From the NCBI GenBank assembly GCA_030141605.1, contig JAQGDQ010002384.1:62001-126000 (forward strand): a DNA stretch of 64,000 bases, given 5' to 3'. Shown here piece after piece: positions 46,881 through 64,000 of the stretch; within the stretch, counting starts at the first letter, position 1; each line of letters starts with the position of its first letter. The notes beneath the pieces were generated by a model. It ran no database searches, was not told where the DNA came from, and saw nothing but the letters and a program-made list of their open reading frames with translations. The translations under genes and the position numbers were made by a program. The stretch comes from Tubiluchus corallicola. Taxonomy: Eukaryota > Priapulida > Priapulimorpha > Priapulimorphida > Tubiluchidae.

Positions 46881-47935
46881 TTAAAGAAGCTGGTGTCCAA
46901 AAATAACAATGAAAATTATTACACATAGTTTTTGTCAATTTTTTTTGTCATAAAGATGTAATATATTTTGTTTCAATGTATGCAATATTAATTGATTGCA
47001 CTACAGCCCAACAATGATAATGGTTATTACTGTGTGAGTAAAACTAGTAATTTTCTCTTAATAATTTGCTGTCCAAAAATTTAGATATATAAAAATTTAG
47101 CTGAAAGGAAGATGACAGTTATAAGGCAACGACATTTTATATAACTGCTCGTGGACCAAGTGTGTTACATACCAGGTAATCAAATTTAAAAACAAATAAA
47201 ACTAATAAACCATTAAATGGTCATAACCGTGGTAAAATCAGTGCAAAGGTACAACCCCGGATGATAAATGGACAATTTGTCAAAAACGAACATTTAATGA
47301 CGTTTTCAGTAAGTAGGTAAACGCAAAGAAAAGCAGCAGCTAATATATTTTATTCTATACAATTTTATGCTGTGTATAGTTTTTAGGCCACGCCTATGTA
47401 GGGTATAATTATATTGCAGTTCGGTTAATTACAAGTTTAGCAAGTTACATGCTGTACTTCTACTTGCAGTATTATTTATGATAATTGTCCATAATAACAA
47501 ATGTATTGCAAATGACAGCATAATGCTGCTTACCATCAACAAAGCTACAACGCTGGAATTATGAATCTGTTGTGTAACAGCTATGCAATACACACTGCCA
47601 AAGACAAACACTTGCTGGTTACAGGTTATAATAATAAATAAAGAATAACCCATTCTTCAAGTTTCACTCGTTTTTCACTGTCATTTTCTGTTAATCTACC
47701 CAGCAATAACCCTAAATTACATGAGTCAGAGACACGTAGGGGTTTTTGCTTTTCTAGGCCAACGAATGCAGATCATTTTACCTAGATTATGACTGAGTAA
47801 CACATTGTAGCCAATCTAGGTACTATTTAGTAATATTGTGCAATTTTTAAATGTTAGTTTGGACTTTAGAATACCCGTATGAATTAAGACAGCTAAATTA
47901 AGTAGCGCTGTAAATAAACTTGCAAGAAAAATATA

Positions 47936-48009
47936 TGGCCAGTACGGGGGTCGAACCCGCGACCTTAGCGTTATTAGCACCACGCTCTAACCGACTGAGC
48001 TAACCGGCC
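47936..48009 (-). tRNA. tRNA-Ile (anticodon AAT)
   Basis: A 74-nt cloverleaf read on the minus strand. Acceptor arms GGCCGGT and ACTGGCC pair and are followed by discriminator A. The A-box region is TTAGCTCAGTCGG, the anticodon loop CTAATAA has AAT at 47973-47975, and the B box is GGTTCGACCCC. No intron is present. An A-run at 47926-47930 gives a T-run on the transcribed strand, a Pol III terminator six bases past the gene. It looks functional and is not part of a visible tRNA cluster. Confidence 0.95.
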
Positions 48010-50015
48010 AAGTATACTAACAGGAAAGCAATAAAACTTGCTGAAACATCGCTTACTAACAGATAGCAGTGCACATGCGCTTTCGCAATATGTACTATGC
48101 GCAGAATCATTGTACAGAATTTATATCGCTCCCCGCGACCTACGTCGCTGGTTGTTCAGCTATTTACTAAAAATTGTTCTTGCATAGTGGCTGCAGTAAT
48201 CGCTAGCCACTGGCAAATGTTACATTTACTGTGTTAATTATTAAGCTAATAATTTATTGTAGCTAACTACGTAGTGTGTTCAAATATTATCATATAAGAA
48301 GTTTTAACTTTCTTAAAAGAATTATTAATAATTTTTATACGATTCGGCACACTTGTTCAAAGCCAAAATTCAGCATTTAGTCTAAGTTAGGTATAAGTGC
48401 TTTCAGTGCACTGTTCCTGCGACATAGGCCTATTAATTGTATTTATAGGCCTAATTATATTACTAAATCGAATAACAGTCAATAACAGTTCTGTGTATAA
48501 CAATATAGGTACTACCTGGTACATACAAAAGAAACAAAACTGAATTAAACGTTTATGAGAAAATAATTACCAAATGTCACGTCACTAGTTTAAACAGACA
48601 GAAGCACAAGTAAATAAAAAAGAAATCTGTAAAAAAAAATAACAAAAAACTTTGTTAAAGGCTAGTAATGAAAATTAATAAACCTATGCAAAAACCGTGA
48701 TAAATGAAAGAGGAAAACAGGGAAGGCAAAACGAAAAAACGGCACCTATGAAGTGGTACTTTTTTCTGTCGTATTTATTCGAGATAATTACACTGATATA
48801 GGAACAAATTTTCAAGTTTCACTCACAATTATCAACATAACTTATCTTGCCTATTTTAAATTTTTCTAGTGCTGATGACACCATGACGGCATAGGCGAAC
48901 GGGCCGATTTTTTCAGGAGGGAGGGTAAGCCACTTTTGCCGGAAAAATTCAGGGTCACCTCCGCGTCGGGAATTGCCTCACCACACCCCATGATAAAAAA
49001 ATGTCCGAATTTCGGGCACTTCATTTGGCAGCATGGAGAAATTGCGAGATTTCCTTTTATGAAAAATATTATTTTATAGTAATTTCGGTGCCCGAAAAAA
49101 ATGTGTTTGCCCGAATCCGGGCGGGGGAGGCTGCAGACAAACAGCCACCCCCCACCCCCAACCCTTGCTCGTGCACGTCGGCTGTATTGTTTAAGAATTT
49201 TGTGTTAAGCCAATGATACACGGCCGCCACAAGACAAACCGGCAGACGTCGGCCGTGATAAAATGACCGCCCAAATTAGACTACATTAATTTCAAATCAA
49301 AGATGAAACGCGGAGTTTATGGAAGTGGCCGTGAAGACAGCAGCCGTTCTAAAACAGAAATGAGTTCTATTTTGTACAGTATGCACCAGCCGGCCAAGGG
49401 TTTTATCCAATCAGGGATCAGTATTCCAGCATTGGTTTTTGCTTTTCCCGCGACGTATTGTAACACGGTATGCATGAATGCTGTACGTATAATAGATAGA
49501 TGGTTTATGTTAAGTGAATTTAACTTAAGCCTGAAGAATACTTGCATCATGCATTTAACAGAAGCCATGTAACCATTTAAACTTGATTTAATAAGTTCAC
49601 TATTTTACTTGACAAAAATTCCGCAGTTTTTAGCGTAACCTTATGCAACGGTTCAATACTATGCAAGATGTATTTCCGTTTTTCCCACTTAAATTGTAAT
49701 GTGATGGTCGATATCAGAAAACTTCAGAATTTTTCAAAAACCAAACCGAATCGCGGATGTATGGCTGAATTTCAGTAGACTCCGGGCCAAATCAGGAGGA
49801 TGGCAACCCTAGCAGTGATACAAAAATTGAACTTAAAAAACAAGATAACCCACTAAACAATTGATTATAGATCTAAATTTCAACGTTAAAACACTACCCA
49901 TGAGTACTTAAAACTAAACAGTGACGAAATGTTTGGCTGTACGGTCGTCATTAATGCTGCGCTCCCTTCTACACGGACGGCTGCGTATCAGATCTTTCGT
50001 TAGTTTGATTGAATG
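48010..50015. other. Intergenic stretch with a possible old transposon
   Basis: At 48895-49200 GC-rich segments include CGAATTTCGGGCAC and GAATCCGGGCGGGGGAGGC, like old inverted-repeat elements, but I could not fix ends. The 49303-49572 open frame (89 codons) shows no known motif and is not called. Confidence 0.35.
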
Positions 50016-50019
50016 ATTG

Positions 50020-51660
50020 AATATCTTTATTGACATAAACATATGATAATAACGATGTAATAATTCATGTGTTAATTAATACTGTAAAATGTTATTAAAG
50101 CTGTTTCCAGCCCACTTGGGCTTACAAGTCAATTTCATGAAAATTTATCACATAATAACTGTGCAGTTCATTTACATAGAATATCAAATAAAAGAATATA
50201 TATAATATGGAATTTTAACATATACCTGAATGGACAAGTCATGTATTAAATATATATCTTGCTTTGCCTCATTCTAAAAATCTTATAAGCATATTTTGCA
50301 GTCCTAAGGACATTCTCTTCTGACATAATATATTTCCATTTATTTACATTATCTAATTGTTCCGGGTCCATGTTAATATCTTGGAAAAATTCTTCTCTCT
50401 CTAGTCTATAATGTGTACAAACAAACATAAAGTGAGATTCATCTTCTACATCTCCACAGCAACATATCTTACACAAACGTTCACCAACCTTAACATTTCT
50501 AAACCTACCATGCTCCAGTTCCAGGGGAAGAGTACCACTTCTTAGCTTTGCAAGCACAGACCTGTATTTTCCTTGCATATTAATATAAACATATGGTTCT
50601 ACTCCAAAGCTGTTCTTATACAATATATATGTTCTAAGTTTAGGGTAATCTGCATTTTTTGCTTTCCAATCAACACATTGTTTCTCATACAGCTGTGCCC
50701 ATGCTCTGCTAAGAGGTACAGTATCCATATTAACAAAAGCTTGCTGGAACCCTGCTTCCTCTAGGACTTTAGAAATTTCATATGACCAACCAACGTTGGT
50801 ATTACAGTCCCAAAGAAATATTCTCTTAACAAGTCTAGAATTATCAAGTGTTAAAAGACGATTCCAATACCTTATCATAGATGACTTTCTTCTAACTGAA
50901 GATGGTGACCATCCCATATCACCCTGTATACATTGATTAGCAGCAAAATTATGAACACCAAGAAATATTCTTAATGCCTTATTCTGGACAGTATCAATTT
51001 TAGGGTACTTGTTATATCCCCATACTTCTGAACCATAATCAAGTATAGGACATACACCTGCATTGAATAACTTAGTAAAAGAATAATAACCCAGCCCATT
51101 TAACTTTTTATATTTACCAATCAAGGCATCCAGTGCTCTACTGCCTGAGTCTGCCAGTACTAGTGCTGTAACCTTATAATCTAAATGTTCATTAAGATAA
51201 ATCCCCAGATACTTATACCTATCTACAGTGCTCAAAATCTGATCACTAAGTTTAAATAGTACATCAGTTTGATTCACTTGGGGTTTTCTGAAATGGACAA
51301 CATTTGACTTTTTACTGTTAAATTTGATTCTCCATTTCTTTCCCCACTCAGTGATCTTATCTAACATTTTCTGAAGATCTTCTTCAGATTCTGCTAAAAT
51401 TACAACGTCATCAGCATACATTAAAATACAAATCTTATCATTACCAACAGGAATACCAATATTTAGGGACTTTACATCATCTGCCATATCATTTATATAC
51501 CAGCTGAACAGGGTTGGTGACAAAGTGTCTCCCTGCCTGACACCATATTCACATTTAAATTTATCAGTGAGGATACCATTTAGATTCACAGCACTATAGG
51601 TATCTGAAAGAATATTCTTAATGCTGCTATACATTTTGCCATCCACTATTACATGTTAGT
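50020..51660 (-). mobile_element. 5'-truncated non-LTR retrotransposon (LINE), reverse transcriptase C-terminal half
   Basis: An uninterrupted 466-codon frame (50246-51646) covers the second half of a LINE ORF2. It has GVRQGDTLSP (motif 4), MYADDVVIL with the catalytic YADD, a YKYLGIYL block, then a C-terminal cysteine-histidine cluster (CKIC...H...C). The N-terminal reverse-transcriptase motifs and the endonuclease are missing, so this is a 5'-truncated copy, normal for target-primed insertion. After the stop, minus-strand sequence runs to an AATAAA-containing tail near 50020-50045 with short ATTGAATG-like repeats. The open frame suggests a young insertion. I and Jockey type clades have similar C-termini; clade not assigned. 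Confidence 0.85.
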
Positions 51661-51709
51661 AATAAAATAATTTGTTCGTAATTTGTCTGTATTAAAGGAA
51701 TAGCTGGTA

Positions 51710-51940
51710 TTCAACATAGGGCAGATCCAGACTGCTACTTGTTGCAGAGCCAGAATTCAGACCACACCTGTTTGTCAAGGATAAACCTGTGAGACGAGAT
51801 AGTGAAAAAATACAGGTAAGTAATTCTACCTCTGCCTGCATAATCAGATGCACACCGTGGATGTCTCTACGACTTAACCAGACTAGGTCCCTCAACGACT
51901 TAGCGAGAGAAATAACCTGCGAATGGCGCATCATTTTACT
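51710..51940. repeat. Diverged dispersed repeat, copy B
   Basis: Partner of 31735-31960; it abuts the 5' truncation point of the LINE at about 51660. Confidence 0.35.
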
Positions 51941-52316
51941 AAATAGGTCGAGTTCTATGACTGCTTAACCATGGCTTCGCATTATCTACGAAGCTCCATT
52001 TAACCATTATTATTGCCCTAAACATAGTCTGTTAATTTATTCATTATGATTCATAGAATCGGTTAGTAGATTATATTGATATTAAAGCATGTTTTTTGGT
52101 ATCTGTGAGAAATTCACGAATCCCACTTCAAACTTTTCAAGCTAATGAACATAAATAAATCAAAGTTCTTGTAACGCGTTTTCATCATTGATGGTTGCAC
52201 AAATCATGTTGATGTCAGATAGCAACACTTAACAAGTATGTCAGATAACTTAATTAATAAACATTTTCATTGTGGTAGTTCTGTAGATTGCTGATGCCGA
52301 TAGCTTAGCCTTCAAG

Positions 52317-54782
52317 ATGTTTGACAAGAAAGTTGCTTTGTGTCTAACATTGTCCATTCTCTGGCTGCAAAGTAAGTAACTCAGCATAAAAAAGTTGTTT
52401 TTGATTTTGGTAAATTTGCTAACCTTTAGTCGTAACTCAAGCCGGTCGCCTGATAGTGATTCGACTCTCTACTATAGACTTTATAATGGTGGTCAGAAAA
52501 TACTAAATTTCAAACGTTGACTCTCACGTTTTTATATAATTTCCAGTGTACTTCAGGACCGAGTAACGTCTACACTAGCTCAGCAATTTTGGAGGAGATA
52601 GATTATACAGACAGAAAAATACTAATTTTAGAAGTTTAGTAGAAAAGTACTAATTTTAGAAGTTTAGTAGAAAAGTACTAATTTTAGAAGTTTAGTAGAA
52701 AAGTACTAATTTTAGAAGTTTAGTAGACAAGTACTAATATTAGAAGTTTAGTAGAAAAGTACTAATTTTAGAAGTTTAGTAGACAAGTACTAATTTTAGA
52801 AGTTTAGTAGACAAGTACTAATTTTAGAATTTTAAGTTTTATGACCGTTGTTAGGCATTTTTAACGCACAGCTATAGGTCAGATCCTACCTGCTGTGTAA
52901 GCTTTGTTCGAATCGTTTCAGAGATATCGGAGAAAGAGCAAACAAACACAAACAGTCAGACAGATAAAAATTCTAAATTTTGACTCCTACAACTTTTAGA
53001 TAATTGTTCATTGTATCACAATATCCAGTTGCGTCTTCACTACCTCAGGAATAGAGATAGATTTTGAAGTCAGAAAAGTACCAATCTTAGAAGTTGTTTT
53101 TATGCCGCAGGTAAGCGATCGTTGTCAGCATGGCCCCACAGTTTTTTACTGTATAACAAGTGTTCAGGCTGGCTTGGTTGCTTGCTTGGTTGGTTGGAAT
53201 TGTATCAGCCGTCCCCGAGGAGTAGCGTGCAGAGGTAGGCAGGAAGGCGGGCGGACAGACAGGCGAACAGACTGATGCGACTGAGAATAAAAGTTGGCTA
53301 AGTTGTGTTGTCTAATAGGTTAATTAGAGAAATGATAAACGGTATGAAAGCAATGTCAAAGCTTGAAAAGTGCGAAGAGAGAGAAAAAAGAGAAAGAGAG
53401 AGACAGATAGAAAGAGAAGGAGAACAGAAAAGGGAATAGAAGAGATGGTAAAATAATAATTTTTTGTAGTAAAATTAACAGGTAAGTTGCAATTTATATC
53501 TGTCTGTAACAAATTATGGCTCACCTACTGAGACGGAACTAATGTTTATTTTTGCTTTGCAGCACTGTCATATACAACCGAAGGAAGCTCATCAAATGCA
53601 AGATATGGAATCCCTTTATTAGACTTTGAAGATTACTTGCAGTGTTATGAATGTGAAGTATCGTTTCGCAAGACGTACAATACGAATGATACCTGTTTTA
53701 GTGAAGATAGACTCATCAATAGCAGCTATTGGGTATTTTGCCCGAAAAAGTACAATACCTGCCAGGTAACTACTATAGTTATTACTAATGTGTTATATGT
53801 GGGTCTTAAACGTCATAGTTAATATCTATCCTCTGGGTAATTTGCTTATGACTGTTCTTGCAGCTTCAAATTTGCATGTTACAGACATTTCTGCAGACAA
53901 GTTCTTTACTTTGCTGAGGTGACTTGAACTGCCCAAATTAATACTATAATTAATATTCAGCACTAAAGCAGGTTAATAGCTGAGTGGTGACGTTCGTGTG
54001 TCTCACGACCGAAGTTACGCAACGCTACCGCCTGGGCTCGAATTCGATACTTGCCCTTGGCCATATATCACTCTCCATAGTGTTTTTGGTTGCTGGCCTT
54101 GTGCTTTTGTATCAAAACATGGCTAAGACGCCCCTTCTGGTTCAGTAGCTCACTTGGGTTGCACTTAAGGTTACTGACACGAGGTAAGACGCCGATCTCG
54201 CCATAAACACCACCTTAAAGTGATCCCGCTGTTTAATGCTGCATTCCTGCTAGCATTGCTCCGCATTATGCAATACAATAATGTATGAGAAACTTATCAT
54301 TGCTGTTGTTTTTCCGGCTAGTGAAGCGAATGATGTTGCACAACAAAGCCACGTTCACACCTCGAATTCGCTCCGGCAAATCAGAATTATACGAACCCTT
54401 GTGCAAGAGGTGACATGGTTTGGCAATTCGTCACTACACTTGCAACAAAAAGTGTTTATTTTATGCCTTTTTATTACTAATATCAAATCTAAAATTTATA
54501 TCACTTTCAATTGGCATAATTATTAAAATTTATTTTACGTTATTTTTGTAGACGGAGAGAAGAGAAGTGAATGGGGTTCTTGTTCTCCTCCTGCGGAGAT
54601 GTGCTAAAGAATGTGAACCTGGCTGTGAGCTGAGTGGTTATGGAGTGACAATAAAATCATGCATTTCCTGTTGTAATTCAACTCTTTGCAACGTGGACAA
54701 TTTTGCCTTACTGATGTTGCCGTCCAGAACTACGATAACAGCAGTGCTGCTGATGTTGTTATATTATGAATATTTAATTTAA
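52317..54782 (+). CDS. Ly6/uPAR (three-finger) GPI-anchor-type surface protein, 162 aa, three exons
   Basis: Exons: 52317-52371, 53563-53765, 54552-54782; phases 1 and 0 fit. Residues 1-19 form a signal peptide (MFDKKVALCLTLSILWLQ). The domain opens with LQCYEC (Cys46, Cys49) and closes with CCNSTLCN (Cys126, 127, 132, Asn133), the Ly6/uPAR signature. The C-terminus (about 139-162) is hydrophobic and ends shortly after, as in a GPI-addition signal. Twelve cysteines lie in the mature part (46, 49, 63, 78, 85, 103, 107, 111, 123, 126, 127, 132), two more than a classic ten-cysteine Ly6 domain, so an extra disulfide is likely. An NST sequon is at 128-130. Intron 1 carries a 28-bp minisatellite, intron 2 a SINE-like sequence. 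The partner is unknown; family members bind receptors or modulate ion channels, and this is not shown here. Confidence 0.85.
52611..52838. repeat. 28-bp minisatellite in Ly6/uPAR intron 1
   Basis: Unit AAAAGTACTAATTTTAGAAG plus TTTAGTAG, about eight units with AAAA/ACAA variants. Confidence 0.9.
53965..54245 (+). repeat. tRNA-derived SINE candidate in Ly6/uPAR intron 2
   Basis: TTAATAGCTGAGTGGTGACG (A-box-like) is followed by GGGCTCGAATTCGAT (B-box-like) and about 180 bp of non-coding body. Confidence 0.45.
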
Positions 54783-55083
54783 TTCCATTTCGTTTTACAT
54801 TTTATTATGGAAACTGCCGTACACAGCTCATCCTTACATTATGCCCCACATTGCTGGTACCGTGCAACCGAGAAAGCACTTTGCAAAACGGTTTTATGAA
54901 ATTCCATGTAGCATGTAAAAATAGTAGAACCTCGACAATTAAATTTGTAACCAAACATACGTTAAATGCCGTAAACTCAATAATGTTTTTCAACTTGTAT
55001 AAAACTGTTATAAAAATAATGTACCCTGAAAGATGTACATTTTCATGTATTATCTCGTAAGATTATGAAAGGCAGCTAACGAT

Positions 55084-55089
55084 AATAAA
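55084..55089 (+). terminator. Candidate polyadenylation signal for the Ly6/uPAR gene
   Basis: AATAAA about 300 bases after the stop codon of the Ly6/uPAR gene. It is the first canonical hexamer I noticed downstream on this strand. Confidence 0.4.
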
Positions 55090-56511
55090 CTTAACTAAAG
55101 ACTGCATAAGTTGTATAGAAAATACAAATCTTAATTTTTATCAAAGTATCAATTGAGAGAAACGTTAGAATATGTGGGGATCTTTTTAAATTAATTGCTT
55201 TGTCTTCTTGTATGAAAATAACTTCACTACTTTTTTGTTGTTGTCAGTTTTTAATATATTTAATATACTTTTGCTAATAGTCTACTAACTTCTTTTAATT
55301 GAATCACTTATGTAACTTGACTGTACACGTGTGTTCGAAAATAAATGATGTTAATAATAACAGTTTACCTGCTAGTCATAATGTTGCTGCTTCTGTTACT
55401 GGTGCTGCTGATGACGATGATAATAATAATGGTGATGACATGATGGCATGTATTATGGCACTGGCGATGATGATGACACGACTGTGATAGTGATGGTGAG
55501 AGAGACAGTGATGATGACTGAGATTATGGTGATGAAGACGATGAAGACAATGACGAACGGTGATTAATTTCTTCATTTTACTGGCAGCACCAACAATAAT
55601 TTAGTTAATTTTGAGTTCAGTTTGGTATCATGATATTATGTTATTAAACTTTAGTAATTCTATTTAGATGTAACCATATTGTAGTATCATTTTACATTAA
55701 GAAAGATTATACATTATATTTTGTGTATACTTAATGTTGCCATAATATTTTGCGATAAATTAAACATAATTTCTTTTTCTCTATGAAAGTTAACATGTTT
55801 CCTGACGAATGCTCGCTGGTAAAAAACATTGGTGTAGCTATTGCTAAAGTGTTTGCCTGTCACGGAAAGGTGCAAAAAAGTGACATTTGAATTACTCAGC
55901 ACGTATATATTGCTAAAACTTTTGCTTGACACGGTGATGTACTGTTCAAAGTGACATTTGAATTACTCAGAGCGTATATATTGCTAAAACTTTTGCTTGA
56001 CACGGTGAGGTACTGTTGAACATTTGAATCACTCACAGCGCATACATTGCTAAAACTTTCCCCTGTCTCGGTGAGGTTCTGTTGAACATTTGACTCACTC
56101 ACAGTGCATACATTGCTAAAACTTTCCCCTGTCACGGTGAGGTACTGTTGAACATTTGAATCACTCACAGCATATACATTGCTAAAACTTTCCCCTGTCA
56201 CGGTGAGGTACTGTTCAACAATTGAATTACTCACAGCGAATACATTGCTAAAACTTTTGACTGTCACAGTGAGGTACTGTTGAACATTTTAATCACTCAC
56301 AGCATATACATTGCTAAAACTTTCCCCTGTCACGGTGAGGTACTGTTGAACATTTGAATCACTCACAGCGCATACATTGCTAAAACTTTCCCCTGTCACG
56401 GTGAGGTACTGTTGAACATTTGAATCACTCACAGCGCATACATTGCTAAAACTTTCCCCTGTTACGGTGAGGTACTATTGATTATTTGAATCACTCACAG
56501 CGCATACATTG

Positions 56512-62686
<6,175 letters not shown>

Positions 62687-63847
62687 AATAACCCGTTTTT
62701 ATCTTGATGAATAAACTGCGTTATAAAATTTGCAGCAGCTGAAGGTTATTGTACAAATATTGTTGTTAATAAGCGCAAGGAACTTTCTTGTTTGCACATC
62801 ATTTGTCCCATTGTGGTAAAGCTTATTTCCATGTCTTCAATAAAATATATAGCGTCACCTTAGATATTGTCACGTGTGGGTTACGCCTTTTAACGACCGA
62901 AAAAAGCGTCAACAGTAGACATGTTAGCGTGCTGTACTTTCCACAAATGAGATCTTCAGGCAATTTAGAAGTTCCACATGAACGGGCGTTCAGGTTTTGT
63001 TCGCCAGCGTCCAAGTGGATTAAGCTTAACAATTTAACGTGGCTGGGAGGGTCGAGGGAGGCGAACACAAAACAACCTTAGCCTAGACACACGTAAAACT
63101 GGCCATCACGTTTTTAAATTATGGTAAACATGCAGAAATTGAAATCGTAGTTGTTTGAAAGCAGAATTTATTAATGAAGATTCATTTGAGCTCATATATT
63201 TCCACTCGAATACCTAATTTTATGGGTCGCATGTAGCTATAAACTAATATCACCTTTCTGGCTAGTATTACATACTCGTACTATTCTGAATTATTTTTAT
63301 TTATTTATTTATTTATTTATTTAGTAAATGTAATTCCCTTTTAGGTAAGTTTAATAAATTACTTGAATTTTTAATTTTTGCTTTTCAGGCAGACAATGGG
63401 TTTTGTTGGATGACGTAGAATGTCAAAAAGGTCACTAAGCCTTCTTTCACGATTACGTTCTACGTCTTTTAATTTAGATTTACGTCTTTGCAACTAATAC
63501 GAAAATATTTCTCACCAGCCGAATAATATTGATTGCAACAAGCTAAATCAGATTTTGACGAAACTAAGAATCAATTTTCGCCATCTTTAAAATGTAACAA
63601 ATGAATACGTTTAATTGTCGCTGATTCACAATTGAATATATTGTGCAAAATAAAATTTATTACAGGAAAAACAGTGTTAAAACTAATATATTTTTTGTAG
63701 TTTGCCACACTAAAACGTAACATTGTGATACAAAATTAATAATTATGACTGGAATGAAAGAAGATGCGCCACGTGGTCTATGTGAAGTGCAGAAATCACA
63801 ACTTGGCATCGCAAAAATTCCAATCTTGCTTGTCATTGTCTTTACGG
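62687..63847. other. Region upstream of the receptor-like gene
   Basis: It should contain that gene's promoter. (TTTA)n at 63297-63325. No coding exon is recognised except the doubtful one at 63848-63936. Confidence 0.4.
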
Positions 63848-63936
63848 CTATTGTTCAATCGGAAAACTGTACTTCCTCCCAATGTTTCCTCTATTATCCA
63901 CGTCAGGCACATGAACTTCACCACTGTCCTTTTTTG
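63848..63936 (-). CDS. Possible terminal exon of a gene entering from the right edge
   Basis: On the minus strand a TTTAG acceptor at 63938-63937 is followed by a 28-codon open frame ending in TAG (63848-63850). It reads KKDSGEVHVPDVDNRG, then NIGRKYSFPIEQ. The polar composition without low complexity looks like a protein C-terminus. No family is recognised and no upstream exon is visible before base 64000, so this is weak. Confidence 0.25.
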
Positions 63937-64000
63937 CTAAACACAAAAGAAACAAAATTATGTTTTATAAAACTTAAATTATTATTTTTAAAAATTACAC

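Noticed and set aside
49303-49572. 89-codon open frame
   Set aside because: No motif, no homology recognised, no splice context; open frames overlap it on both strands.

Overview
This is a metazoan nuclear window, clearly invertebrate in style. It is AT-rich, all genes are split by GT-AG introns of about 0.1-5 kb, microsatellites and minisatellites are abundant, and there are broken non-LTR (LINE) and hAT elements. The gene families (Wnt8, clan-2 cytochrome P450s, a Ly6/uPAR protein, a eukaryotic tRNA-Ile) establish an animal. The phylum cannot be fixed from sequence alone; a lophotrochozoan or invertebrate deuterostome would fit. Gene models were built by hand from homology, splice sites and exon phase, and no transcript data were seen.

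Left third (1-23.6 kb): a cluster of three related clan-2 P450s. Gene 1 (minus, first two exons only, running off the left edge) and gene 2 (plus) are divergent, with 339 bp between their start codons. Gene 2 carries an in-frame stop in exon 3. Gene 3 (plus, 6 exons, 497 aa) is intact. The exons match in length and phase (334/334/346, 355/355/355, 225/225, 216/216, 182/182 nt), as expected for tandem duplicates of membrane-bound monooxygenases. The introns hold a hAT element just upstream of exon 2 of gene 3, a 32-bp minisatellite with higher-order structure, a long foldback, and an array made from the end of a coding exon together with its splice donor.

Middle (24.5-40 kb): a small four-exon gene (minus) for a secreted ten-cysteine peptide of 81 aa, then a complete seven-exon Wnt8 gene (minus, 336 aa) spread over 11 kb. 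Several Wnt8 introns contain pentanucleotide arrays lying almost against the splice sites. A LINE relic sits between the two genes.

40-52 kb: no host protein gene recognised. The stretch holds LINE fragments (one with a 466-codon open frame covering the reverse-transcriptase C-terminal half), a hAT-type miniature element, tRNA-like SINE heads and one intact tRNA-Ile(AAT).

Right end (52.3-64 kb): two convergent cell-surface genes. One is a GPI-type Ly6/uPAR protein (plus, 3 exons, 162 aa). The other is an unfamiliar single-pass membrane protein (minus, 5 exons, 358 aa) with a ten-cysteine ectodomain, a Thr/Pro-rich stalk, one membrane span and a cytoplasmic tail with two (L/P)PxY motifs. Its stop codon lies at the edge of a 66-bp minisatellite. 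A possible terminal exon of another gene is at the right edge.

The items I would follow up first are the ten-cysteine secreted peptide with its 21-nt microexon, the ten-cysteine/PPxY receptor-like protein, and the multiplied splice donor in P450 gene 3.
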